Positions 23,500-30,585 of a DNA stretch of 36,609 bases are shown here, in pieces. Made by a program: the position numbers and the translations under genes. The DNA comes from UBA6168 sp964442355 (GTDB lineage: Bacteria; Bacteroidota; Bacteroidia; Chitinophagales; Saprospiraceae), in assembly GCA_964442355.1 (NCBI GenBank), contig CAYTZS010000028.1, positions 1 to 36,609 on the forward strand, written 5' to 3'. The stretch's first letter is position 1. The number at the start of each line of letters is the position of its first letter. The notes below the pieces were generated by a model that ran no database searches, was not told the DNA's origin, and worked only from the letters and a program-made list of their open reading frames with translations.

Positions 23500-24618
23500 A
23501 TGAAAATCGCCGTCAACACACGCTTTTTGCTAAAAAGCAAACTGGAGGGCATCGGCCTCTACACCCATGAAGTATTCAGGCGACTGGTAGCGCAGCACCC
23601 TGAGCATGACTTTATTTTTTTCTTTGACCGCCCGTTCGACCCCAGTTTTGTTTTTGGTAAAAACGTGAAGCCCGTGGTACTTTTCCCGCCAGCAAGGCAT
23701 CCATTTTTGTTTATTTGGTGGTTTGAGTGGTCGGTAAAGCGGGCTTTGAGGCGCTACAAAGCAGATGTTTTTCTCTCCCCCGACAATTTTTTGACCTTGG
23801 GCACAAAGGTCAAAACCGTGCTTGTCACGCACGACATCGCCCATGTTCATTACCCCAAACAGGTGTCCTTTTTCCAGCGGCTTTACTATCAGTTTTTTGC
23901 CAAAAGATTCAATCTGCGGGCAGATTGGATTGTGGCTGTGAGCGAGTTCACAAAGGCTGACCTTGTTCGGCAGTATGGCATTGCCCCAGCTAAAATCAGC
24001 GTGTCAGGGAATGGTTGCAGGGAAATCTTTAAACCGTTGCAAGTCGCTGAAAGACAATTAGTTAGGAAGGATTTTTCCGAAGAATCGCCTTATTTTTATT
24101 ACATCGGTGCAGTACATCCACGAAAAAACGTACATCGTCTCATCGCTGCTTTTGACCAATTCAAGGCGGCCACTGGGGCACCGCATAAACTCCTCATCGC
24201 TGGGCGATTCGCTTGGCAGGCGGGAGTTGTAAAATCGGCTTTCGAAGCAGCACGGCACCAATCAGACATCCATTTTTTGGGCTACGTCACGGACGAAGAT
24301 GCCGTCAGGCTGATGGGAGCGGCTGCTGCATTGGTCTATGCTTCATTGTTCGAGGGTTTTGGCGTACCCGTGCTGGAGGCCATGCACGCCGAGGTGCCGA
24401 TAATCACTTCTAACGTATCTTCGCTGCCAGAAGTGGCCGGTGAAGCCGCTCTGTTGGTAGACCCCACCTCGGTGGGAGAAATCGCTGGGGCCATGCGCCG
24501 AATCCATGAGGACGAACATCTATGCAATAAACTGTTAGCCAACGGCCGCTTGCAACGCACGAGGTTCAACTGGCAGAAGGCTGCGGATGTTGTTTACGAT
24601 GGATTGACGAATTGCTGA
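23500..24618 (+). CDS. GT4-family glycosyltransferase
   Basis: The 372-residue protein has the GT-B two-domain layout. The N-terminal half has NTRFLLKSKLEGIGLYTHEV, an acceptor-side glycine motif. The C-terminal half has GAVHPRKNVHRLI, the GYVTDEDAVRLMGAAAALVYAS segment and the donor-binding EGFGVPVLEAMHAEVPI motif (EX7E type). This matches the retaining GT4 family, which uses nucleotide sugars to build LPS, O-antigen or exopolysaccharide. There is no membrane segment. It follows the GlsB-like gene by 6 bp. The sugar and acceptor cannot be predicted. No other cell-surface polysaccharide genes are adjacent, apart from the deacetylase 6 kb upstream. Confidence 0.92.
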   Translation: MKIAVNTRFLLKSKLEGIGLYTHEVFRRLVAQHPEHDFIFFFDRPFDPSFVFGKNVKPVVLFPPARHPFLFIWWFEWSVKRALRRYKADVFLSPDNFLTLGTKVKTVLVTHDIAHVHYPKQVSFFQRLYYQFFAKRFNLRADWIVAVSEFTKADLVRQYGIAPAKISVSGNGCREIFKPLQVAERQLVRKDFSEESPYFYYIGAVHPRKNVHRLIAAFDQFKAATGAPHKLLIAGRFAWQAGVVKSAFEAARHQSDIHFLGYVTDEDAVRLMGAAAALVYASLFEGFGVPVLEAMHAEVPIITSNVSSLPEVAGEAALLVDPTSVGEIAGAMRRIHEDEHLCNKLLANGRLQRTRFNWQKAADVVYDGLTNC

Positions 24619-24674
24619 ACTGTTTCGCAGTGACCTTGACAGCAATTCAGCAATAAAACAATTCAGCAATAAAA
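24609..24674 (+). repeat. 16-bp tandem repeat with inverted partner, upstream of the small membrane protein
   Basis: CAATTCAGCAATAAAA occurs twice in direct tandem (24643-24658 and 24659-24674). ATTGCTGAA (24611-24619), overlapping the glycosyltransferase stop, is the reverse complement of TTCAGCAAT present in both copies. The unit is closely related to the repeat at 21658-21705. Confidence 0.85.
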
Positions 24675-24683
24675 TATTTCCAC

Positions 24684-25004
24684 ATGGGACTTTTCGGATT
24701 TTTCAAACCGTTGAAACCAGTTGGTTTTGACTACCGTCCCCGCTTTTACGACGAGAAAAAAGAGGAGATGCTCGAGCGCCGTAAGGCCGCCGAGGAGCTA
24801 CAGGGCGAAAATCCTGAAGCATTGAAGGCTCGCATCAAGCGCAATATGCGGCGGCAAACCACTTACCTGACCAATAAAAGCGCTCGACAACAGCAGGTAG
24901 CAAAATCGAACATGCGGCTGCTCGCCATCATCGCCGTGCTAGTGGTGCTCACATTTGTCGCAATTCAGGTATATTTGCCCCGATTCGCATATTTGTTTGA
25001 ATAG
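24684..25004 (+). CDS. Small membrane protein of unknown function
   Basis: A 106-residue protein beginning MGLFGFFKPLKPVGFDYRPR, followed by a basic/acidic helical stretch (DEKKEEMLERRKAAEELQG, RIKRNMRRQTTY). It ends with one strong membrane helix at about residues 79-98 (LLAIIAVLVVLTFVAIQVYL) and a short tail. The N-terminal part would face the cytoplasm, anchored by the C-terminal helix. I know of similar unnamed Bacteroidota proteins near mutL, but cannot assign a function. It lies between two word-repeat spacers and is probably in one transcript with mutL (102-bp gap). Confidence 0.8.
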   Translation: MGLFGFFKPLKPVGFDYRPRFYDEKKEEMLERRKAAEELQGENPEALKARIKRNMRRQTTYLTNKSARQQQVAKSNMRLLAIIAVLVVLTFVAIQVYLPRFAYLFE

Positions 25005-25020
25005 GATTGTATTTATGGGC

Positions 25021-25088
25021 TTTTGTGTTTGCGTGTTTGCGACAGCCTCACAGACATTTAACACACAAGCGCACAAGCACACAAACAC
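25021..25088 (+). repeat. GTTTGCG / CACAAGC word repeats before mutL
   Basis: The left part repeats GTTTGCG (within 25021-25041) and the right part repeats CACAAGCR words (25062-25088). The two sides are imperfect reverse complements, giving a long degenerate hairpin that spans most of the spacer between the small membrane protein and mutL. Confidence 0.65.
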
Positions 25089-25091
25089 CGG

Positions 25092-25096
25092 GGAGG
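25092..25096 (+). promoter_or_regulatory. Shine-Dalgarno-like GGAGG before mutL
   Basis: GGAGG ends 9 bp before ATG 25106. A real Shine-Dalgarno is unusual in Bacteroidota and absent from the neighbouring genes, and it fixes the mutL start in preference to an upstream in-frame start at 25007. Confidence 0.6.
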
Positions 25097-25105
25097 ATAC
25101 CGCAC

Positions 25106-27022
25106 ATGGCTGACATCATTCAGCTCTTACCAGAATCTATCGCAAACCAGATTGCCGCCGGCGAGGTTGTGCAACGCCCATCTTCTGTTGTAAAGGAGTT
25201 GATGGAAAACGCCATTGACGCTGGTGCAACGAGCATTAAGTTGATTGTGAAGGACGCTGGGAAGGCGCTGATACAGGTGATTGACAACGGCTGCGGGATG
25301 TCTGAAACCGATGCCCGCATGTGCTTCGAGCGTCACGCTACTTCCAAAATCAGGGAAGCTAAAGACCTCTTTGCCATCCGTACGATGGGCTTCCGGGGCG
25401 AGGCAATGGCCTCCATTGCAGCCGTGGCGCAAGTGGAAATGCGCACTAGGCAACACAACCAAGAACTCGGCACCCGCATTGCCATCGAAGCCTCCAAACT
25501 ATTGGCGCAGGAACCCTGTCAGTGTACGCCTGGCTCAAATATTTCGGTTAAAAACCTTTTTTACAACGTACCTGCCCGCCGCAACTTTCTCAAGTCCAAC
25601 CCAATTGAGATGCGGCACATCCTCGACGAATTTCAGCGGATAGCCTTGGCCAACGAAGATGTTTTCTTCTCGTTGCACAACAACGGCACCGAGGTCTTTC
25701 ACCTTCCACCGGGCAATTTGCGACAGCGAATCGTGGGCATTTTTGGAAACAACTTCAACCCGAAGCTCGTGCCCGTAAAGGAGGAAACCGACGTGATGAG
25801 CATCGGTGGTTTTATCGGCAAGCCTGAGTTTGCCAGAAAGACCCGAGGTGAGCAACTGTTCTTCGTCAACGACCGCTTCATCAAGAGCGGCTACCTGCAC
25901 CACGCCGTGATGACGGCTTACGAGGAACTTTTACCGAAGGAAACCTATCCGTTCTATGTGATTTTTCTGGAGATGGATACTGCCCGGATTGACATCAACG
26001 TACACCCAACGAAACAGGAAATTAAATTTGACGACGAGCGGCTAGTTTACAATTACTTGCGGGTGGCGGTACGCCATGCGCTGGGTTCGCACAGTATTAT
26101 GCCGGAGCTGGATTTTGAGGCAGAGGCCAGTTTTTCGGTGACGAAGAACTTTGGACTTCCGTTCAACATGGCACCGCAGTCTGATTTCGAAGAGGAAATG
26201 TCGCAACCCAACAGGCAGGGAGCCGTCGGTACGGTCAGGAATTTTGAGCGGCCAGCTAGCAACCCACGTGACGAATCTAACCTGCGCAATTGGCAGCAAC
26301 TCTACGCCGCTATTGATGAAATGGACGAAGCGCCCAAGCAAAATATTGCTCCCAGCAACAGCGACGAGGAAGAGAGCGGCGAGCACATTACCATCGGCAG
26401 CAATTGGTCAAACTCTGGTGAATTGGACGATGCAGGCAGCTCGTTTTCCAAGAACCAAAAGGAGCCGTACCAAATTCAGTCGAGCTACATCGTCAGCCAC
26501 ATCAAGTCAGGCTTTTTGCTCATTGACCAGCAAGCGGCGCATGAGCGCATCCTTTACGAGCGCTATCTCGAAACGCTCGAAAACCGACAGGTTTTCACTC
26601 AAAAAGAACTTTTTCCAAAGACGTTTACCCTGCCCACTGCCGATGCCGCCATCTTCGGTGACATCATGTCCACCATCAATCAATTGGGTTTCGACATTCA
26701 GGAGTTTGGCAAGGACTCGTTCATCATCCACGGCATACCTGCTGATATGGTGGGTGGCCAGAACGAGGTAAAAATCATAGAAACACTGCTGGAACAGTAT
26801 AAACAAAACATTGAGCTCAGCCTTGATTTAAAGGAAAACCTTGCACGTTCGATGGCCCGGAGTGCCGCCACCAAGCGGGGCGCTGCACTGACGGTGCAAG
26901 AGATGCAGGAACTAATCGACCAACTTTTTGCTTGCGCCATGCCCTTCAAGAGCCCGTCCGGGCGAAGCTGTTTCCTGACTTTTAATATGGATGAATTGGA
27001 GGAGCTGTTTTTGGAGAGATGA
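25106..27022 (+). CDS. mutL: DNA mismatch repair protein MutL
   Basis: The 638-residue protein links MutS mismatch recognition to strand removal. The N-terminal GHKL ATPase is complete: ENAIDAGA (motif I), DNGCGM (motif II) and TMGFRGEAMASIAAV (motif III), then the S5-like domain (FVNDRFIKSGYL, NVHPTKQEIKF). A variable acidic linker (about 380-455) leads to the C-terminal dimerisation domain. The endonuclease-type motif there reads DQQAAHERILYE (about residue 474) with Gln where His is usual. The later CPHGRP metal motif reads SPSGRS, so nicking activity is doubtful (see findings). The stop codon TGA at 27020 lies inside an inverted-repeat arm. Confidence 0.95.
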   Translation: MADIIQLLPESIANQIAAGEVVQRPSSVVKELMENAIDAGATSIKLIVKDAGKALIQVIDNGCGMSETDARMCFERHATSKIREAKDLFAIRTMGFRGEAMASIAAVAQVEMRTRQHNQELGTRIAIEASKLLAQEPCQCTPGSNISVKNLFYNVPARRNFLKSNPIEMRHILDEFQRIALANEDVFFSLHNNGTEVFHLPPGNLRQRIVGIFGNNFNPKLVPVKEETDVMSIGGFIGKPEFARKTRGEQLFFVNDRFIKSGYLHHAVMTAYEELLPKETYPFYVIFLEMDTARIDINVHPTKQEIKFDDERLVYNYLRVAVRHALGSHSIMPELDFEAEASFSVTKNFGLPFNMAPQSDFEEEMSQPNRQGAVGTVRNFERPASNPRDESNLRNWQQLYAAIDEMDEAPKQNIAPSNSDEEESGEHITIGSNWSNSGELDDAGSSFSKNQKEPYQIQSSYIVSHIKSGFLLIDQQAAHERILYERYLETLENRQVFTQKELFPKTFTLPTADAAIFGDIMSTINQLGFDIQEFGKDSFIIHGIPADMVGGQNEVKIIETLLEQYKQNIELSLDLKENLARSMARSAATKRGAALTVQEMQELIDQLFACAMPFKSPSGRSCFLTFNMDELEELFLER

Positions 27023-27074
27023 GTTATGAGTTATGGGCTACAAATAGTTAGGCAACTCATAACTCATAACTCAT
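27019..27074. repeat. Heptamer inverted repeat between convergent mutL and the DUF2911 gene
   Basis: ATGAGTTATGAGTTATG (27019-27035) is the exact reverse complement of CATAACTCATAACTCAT (27058-27074); the unit is the heptamer AACTCAT. The left arm contains the mutL stop codon. The 17-bp stem with a 22-nt loop could stop transcription from either side, but has no U-tract. Confidence 0.85.
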
Positions 27075-27081
27075 AACTACT

Positions 27082-27942
27082 TTACATCTTCTTCTTCCAC
27101 TCAGCGATGGACTCCGTATTCATGCGCTCGTAGTCCTTGTTGCCAGCCGCAACGGCCAGTGTCTTTGACTGTTCAGCGATGGCAATTGCCTCTTTGTACT
27201 TGCCAAGAGCAGCCAAAACAAGTGACTCTTGGCGCAGCTTCCAGAACTTGGCGTCTTTGCCGTCCATTTCGTTCGATTTGTGGATCCAATCGTAAGCCTG
27301 CTTCATGTCCTTGCTGGACTCGAAGTAGTAGCGGCCAGCAGCGTAGTAGTCGTCGGAACTAGGGCCAGCCATCACTTTTTTGATGGAAGCAGAAACCACA
27401 TCGTCGGTTGTCAGCTTGATGGGGAAGCCCACCCACGTTTTTTCCCAACCAATGCCCATGGTGAGGCTCTCGTTGGTAAGGTCGCCAAGGTCAACCATGA
27501 ATGATTCGATGTTGAATGGAAAGGCCTCAGGTGTTACCTTGAAGCGGACGGCCTCTTTTGCTGCATCCCATTTCTCAGGAACACCCCAGTTTTCGGTGTC
27601 AGTGTAAAAAATAACTTCCCACTCTGTTTTGCCTGGAACGGTGAAGATGGAGTAGCTGCCAGCTTTCAGGTCTTTGCCGCCGATTTTCACGGGAGCGCTG
27701 AAGGTGACGATGGTGTTTTTGTTGGCACCAGTGCGCCACATTTCACCGAAAGGCACGAGGCCACCAAAGATTGTGCGGCCTTTTACGCTTGGGCGGCTGT
27801 ACTCAACAGTGATGTCGGTAAGGCCAACGGTCTGGGTGATTTTCGCACTGGGGCTAGCCGCAGGCGTTTTGATTTGGGCAGTGGCGAGGCTAAAAACGCC
27901 AATGGCCATGAAGGTCACGAGTGTTAGGAATACTTTTTTCAT
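27082..27942 (-). CDS. DUF2911 domain protein with C-terminal TPR-like helices
   Basis: The 286-residue exported protein has a signal peptide (VFLTLVTFMAIGVFSLATAQ). The DUF2911 domain follows at about residues 28-175, with the typical VEYSRPSVKGRTIFG and PFGEMWRTGANKNT motifs and a GSYSIFTVPGKTEWEVIFY stretch. Residues about 185-286 form helical hairpins resembling TPRs (DDYYAAGRYYFES; KAYDWIHKS-like; ALGKYKEAIAIAEQSK). The start is ATG 27942; a GTG just before it is an alternative. DUF2911 is almost confined to Bacteroidota and has no known activity. A promoter with TTG-N18-TAACTTCG precedes it on the minus strand. Confidence 0.9.
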   Translation of the reverse strand: MKKVFLTLVTFMAIGVFSLATAQIKTPAASPSAKITQTVGLTDITVEYSRPSVKGRTIFGGLVPFGEMWRTGANKNTIVTFSAPVKIGGKDLKAGSYSIFTVPGKTEWEVIFYTDTENWGVPEKWDAAKEAVRFKVTPEAFPFNIESFMVDLGDLTNESLTMGIGWEKTWVGFPIKLTTDDVVSASIKKVMAGPSSDDYYAAGRYYFESSKDMKQAYDWIHKSNEMDGKDAKFWKLRQESLVLAALGKYKEAIAIAEQSKTLAVAAGNKDYERMNTESIAEWKKKM

Positions 27943-27983
27943 CACGATTTTATTTTGTTTGAAAATATTTTAAAAACCAGCGG

Positions 27984-28012
27984 CGAAGTTACCCATTTAG
28001 CGGTCAATACAA
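27984..28012 (-). promoter_or_regulatory. Promoter of the DUF2911 gene
   Basis: On the minus strand TTG (28012-28010) and TAACTTCG (27991-27984) are separated by 18 bp, close to the Bacteroidota consensus TTG-N17-20-TAnnTTTG with one change. The -7 element is 41 bp before the start codon at 27942. Confidence 0.5.
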
Positions 28013-28121
28013 GTTTTTGGAATGGAAACCTTAACAGTTTGGTAAAACTTGGGTTGATGTTTTGGCAAAAAAAGAATCTGAAGCCACGCTGCCAGCAAGC
28101 CGCCCGACCCGGTTAATTTGC

Positions 28122-28129
28122 TACCTTTG
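28122..28129 (+). promoter_or_regulatory. -7 element before dnaX
   Basis: TACCTTTG matches TAnnTTTG. Transcription from here would begin just before the repeats at 28136 and place all of them in the dnaX 5' untranslated region. No clear -33 TTG is seen. Confidence 0.45.
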
Positions 28130-28135
28130 CCCCCT

Positions 28136-28268
28136 CCAGTTGGCAGTTCGCCAGTTGGCAGTTCGCAGTCAGTCCACAGTTGTTCAGTCAGTGCCAAAGT
28201 TTTGGCCCAAAGACTCAAAGACTAAATGGGCTGCACCCTGACTGCCAACTGCGCCCTGCCGAACTGCC
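28136..28268 (+). repeat. Direct and inverted GTTGGCAGTT word repeats in the dnaX leader
   Basis: CCAGTTGGCAGTTCG occurs twice in tandem (28136-28150, 28151-28165). ACTGCCAACTG (28241-28251) and CGAACTGCC (28260-28268), just before the ATG at 28279, are exact reverse complements of parts of both copies. The same word, GTTGGCAGTT, recurs at the end of uvrC (34124). A leader hairpin holding the translation start region is likely. Confidence 0.8.
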
Positions 28269-28278
28269 GAACTTCAAC

Positions 28279-30126
28279 ATGGCTTTTGTAGTATCCGCCA
28301 GAAAATACCGTCCTGTCCACTTCGAGGATGTCGTTGGGCAAGCGCACGTGTCCCAGACGCTGAAAAAGGCGCTTCAGACCGACCACGTGGCACATGCATT
28401 TCTGTTTTGCGGCCCGCGGGGGGTAGGCAAGACCACTTGTGCCCGCATCTTGGCCAAAGTGCTCAACTGCCAGAATGTGACGTCCAACTTCGAGCCGTGC
28501 GGCGAGTGCGAAAGCTGCCGAGCCTTCGCCGAAAACGCTTCTTTCAACATCATGGAACTCGATGCCGCCTCCAACAATAGCGTCGAGCACATACGCACCC
28601 TTGTGGATCAGGTACGCTTCCAGCCACAGCAGGGCAAGTACAAGGTGTTTATCATTGACGAGGTACACATGCTCTCGCAGGCAGCCTTCAATGCCTTCCT
28701 GAAAACGCTGGAGGAGCCGCCGAGCTACGCCATTTTCATCCTAGCCACCACGGAGAAACACAAAATCATCCCGACCATTCTCAGTCGTTGCCAGATTTTT
28801 GACTTTAAGCGAATACAGGTCAAGGACACGGTGGCGCATTTGCAAAAAATCTGCAACGCCGAGGGCATCGAGGCCGAGGGAGATGCCTTGCACATCATTG
28901 CCCAAAAGGCCGATGGCGCATTGCGGGACGCATTGTCCATTTTTGACCGAATCACCAGTGCCTCCGGCAAAAAAATTACCTACGACGACGTCATCACCAA
29001 CCTGAACGTCCTCGACTACGACTACTTTTTCCGCCTAACCGATGCCCTGCTCACCGAGGATTTGCGGCAAGTGCTACTAATATTCGACTCTGTGCTGCGC
29101 AACGGCTTCGAGGGCGACCACTTCATCAATGGTCTTGCCGAGCACCTGCGCAACTTGCTTGTATGTAAAGATGCCGAGACGCTCCGCCTGCTCGAAGTCA
29201 GCGACTCGCTTCGAGAACGCTACCGCCAACAAGCGGCCTTGGCACCTGCTTCGTTCCTGCTCACAGCCCTCAACCTCTGCAACGACTGTGACATCAACTT
29301 CAAAATGGCCCGCAACAAGCCATTGCATGTGGAGCTTTACCTTATCAAGATGTGCTACATCGGCCAAGCCGTGCAACTGGCGGTGACTGGAGGTGGGGCT
29401 GAAAAAAAAACTCCTGACCTAACGGATGCCAGTCGGCCGAGCGCAGCGAAGGCCATGACCATGAGTGCCGAGCTAGGTGCGCCTACTACTGCCCCAGTTG
29501 TTTCTCCGAAAACAGCATCGCCGCCACCAATCCAACCTACCCCAGAAACTGAGCAAACAACAACTCCTACACCTGCCCCCGGCTATGCCGAGGTCATCAC
29601 CGTAAATACCGTTCAAACAGTTGAGGAACCCAAGCTTGGCAATGGCTCATCGCTGCTGCGCAAAGGTGGTTTGGGTGGCCTTCCGACCGTTTCTTTGCAG
29701 TCCATTCACGATGAAATTGAGGAAGCGGAGTCAAATGGTGCTCCCGTTCAGGAGGCAAAGCTCACCCTTGATGACCTGAAAGAAGCTTGGTCGGCCTACA
29801 TCGAGTCCATTGACAAGGATTCCGTGAAAACCATCTTGCGGGGTGCGGACATTGACATCAACCCGGAACAGGTCATGGTGACCGTAGGCTCAGCCTTGGC
29901 CGAAAGCACCGTCCGGCAAGAGACAACTTTGATGGAATTCCTTCGGAAAAGATTGCACGCTCCGCTATTGGCACTGTCCATCAAGCTCGACCCCACTCGC
30001 TCCAATGCAGCGCCCGCCAAACCCAAGCGCCTTACCGACAGCGAAAAATACCATGCCATGCGGGCCGTGAACCCATTGGTGGATGAGGTGCGAAAGCGTT
30101 TTGACCTTTCCCTAGAAAATGAGTGA
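28279..30126 (+). CDS. dnaX: DNA polymerase III subunits gamma and tau
   Basis: The 615-residue clamp-loader ATPase starts at ATG 28279 (MAFVVSARKYRP), the standard N-terminus; a longer frame from 28180 would translate the leader repeats. Motifs: Walker A GPRGVGKT (45-52), a zinc site with Cys64, Cys74, Cys77 and Cys80, Walker B IIDEVH (125-130), sensor 1 LATTEKHK, and the SRC motif (169-171). Domains I-III end near residue 370, followed by a Pro/Thr-rich linker and a C-terminal tau-like domain (KEAWSAYIESIDKD). At the domain III/linker border lies a run of nine A's (29402-29410), where slippage would give a short gamma form. No terminator is obvious; the downstream spacer carries the promoter of a small peptide gene. 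Confidence 0.95.
   Translation: MAFVVSARKYRPVHFEDVVGQAHVSQTLKKALQTDHVAHAFLFCGPRGVGKTTCARILAKVLNCQNVTSNFEPCGECESCRAFAENASFNIMELDAASNNSVEHIRTLVDQVRFQPQQGKYKVFIIDEVHMLSQAAFNAFLKTLEEPPSYAIFILATTEKHKIIPTILSRCQIFDFKRIQVKDTVAHLQKICNAEGIEAEGDALHIIAQKADGALRDALSIFDRITSASGKKITYDDVITNLNVLDYDYFFRLTDALLTEDLRQVLLIFDSVLRNGFEGDHFINGLAEHLRNLLVCKDAETLRLLEVSDSLRERYRQQAALAPASFLLTALNLCNDCDINFKMARNKPLHVELYLIKMCYIGQAVQLAVTGGGAEKKTPDLTDASRPSAAKAMTMSAELGAPTTAPVVSPKTASPPPIQPTPETEQTTTPTPAPGYAEVITVNTVQTVEEPKLGNGSSLLRKGGLGGLPTVSLQSIHDEIEEAESNGAPVQEAKLTLDDLKEAWSAYIESIDKDSVKTILRGADIDINPEQVMVTVGSALAESTVRQETTLMEFLRKRLHAPLLALSIKLDPTRSNAAPAKPKRLTDSEKYHAMRAVNPLVDEVRKRFDLSLENE
29402..29410 (+). other. A9 slippery site in dnaX
   Basis: Nine A's follow G29401, read in frame as GAA AAA AAA ACT (residues 375-378). 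A -1 ribosomal shift or one extra A reads AAC TCC TGA and ends at 379 residues. A +1 shift or one missing A reads CTC CTG ACC TAA and ends at 380 residues. Both products would keep clamp-loader domains I-III. Confidence 0.65.
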
Positions 30127-30206
30127 CCTGTATTTTCAGCTTGGTTTTTCCCACTTCCCAGCCAAGCATTTCTTTTGCAGCCTGTCCGACTTATCCACAT
30201 CTGGTA

Positions 30207-30238
30207 TTTGACTTGAGCCATCAACAAATTTAACTTTG
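30207..30238 (+). promoter_or_regulatory. Bacteroidota-type promoter TTTG-N20-TAACTTTG
   Basis: TTTG (30207-30210) and TAACTTTG (30231-30238), spaced by 20 bp, form the best consensus promoter in the window. It reads into a 130-nt leader for the small peptide gene at 30376. A weaker second candidate (TTTG 30300-30303, N19, TACTTTTC 30323-30330) lies closer to the gene. Confidence 0.75.
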
Positions 30239-30250
30239 CACAAATCGTTT

Positions 30251-30286
30251 AAAAGTCAGAACTTGGTTTTTAGAAACCTGACTTTT
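30251..30286 (+). promoter_or_regulatory. Leader hairpin upstream of the small peptide gene
   Basis: AAAAGTCA (30251-30258) pairs with TGACTTTT (30279-30286), and GGTTT (30265-30269) with AAACC (30274-30278) around a TTAG loop, leaving a 6-nt bulge on the left side. It starts about 12 bp after the -7 element, so it is at the very 5' end of the transcript; it may be an attenuator, a stabiliser, or a protein-binding site in DNA. Confidence 0.6.
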
Positions 30287-30375
30287 GGCAAATAATGGTT
30301 TTGATATACAAAGCGGTGGTCGTACTTTTCACCTTGCGATTTTCTATTTTTACATCTACTTAAAATACTCGTAAT

Positions 30376-30585
30376 ATGGCTACAACTAAGAAACTCCTTG
30401 ATTTTGCAAAAAACGCCCTCAACCAGCAGGAAAGCAATGGGGTAAAAGGTGGCAAAAGCTACGTACCCACCGATAGCGGTTCTGTTGGCTACATCAATTG
30501 GGATGATGTGGACATTCGTGAAAACGGATTGAGCACAAGCCCATTCCAGACCTTACAGTTTGGCCCGGCTGGCAAGCGCAAGTGA
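30376..30585 (+). CDS. Small peptide with double-glycine leader, RiPP-precursor-like
   Basis: The 69-residue product has an N-terminal basic amphipathic helix (TTKKLLDFAKNALNQQ) and then VKGG at residues 24-27, the pattern of Bacteroidota double-glycine leader peptides, followed by a 42-residue tail starting KSYVPTDSGS. The tail contains SVGYINWDDVDIREN and ends GPAGKRK; it has no Cys, so it is not a classic lanthipeptide core, but Ser and Thr are plentiful. It has its own strong promoter and a long structured leader. The last 33 bp overlap, tail to tail, the end of the TPR-like gene on the other strand. No processing peptidase, modification enzyme or peptide exporter is in the window, so a RiPP role is unproven; a small regulatory or secreted peptide is the alternative. 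Confidence 0.75.
   Translation: MATTKKLLDFAKNALNQQESNGVKGGKSYVPTDSGSVGYINWDDVDIRENGLSTSPFQTLQFGPAGKRK

Noticed and set aside
21658..24674. Possible CRISPR array from tandem 16-bp repeats
   Set aside because: Copies are directly adjacent without unique spacers, are only 2-3 in number, and no cas genes are present.
28180..28278. Longer dnaX N-terminus starting upstream
   Set aside because: The 33 extra residues translate the word repeats of the leader; the DnaX family begins at MAFVVSARKYRP.
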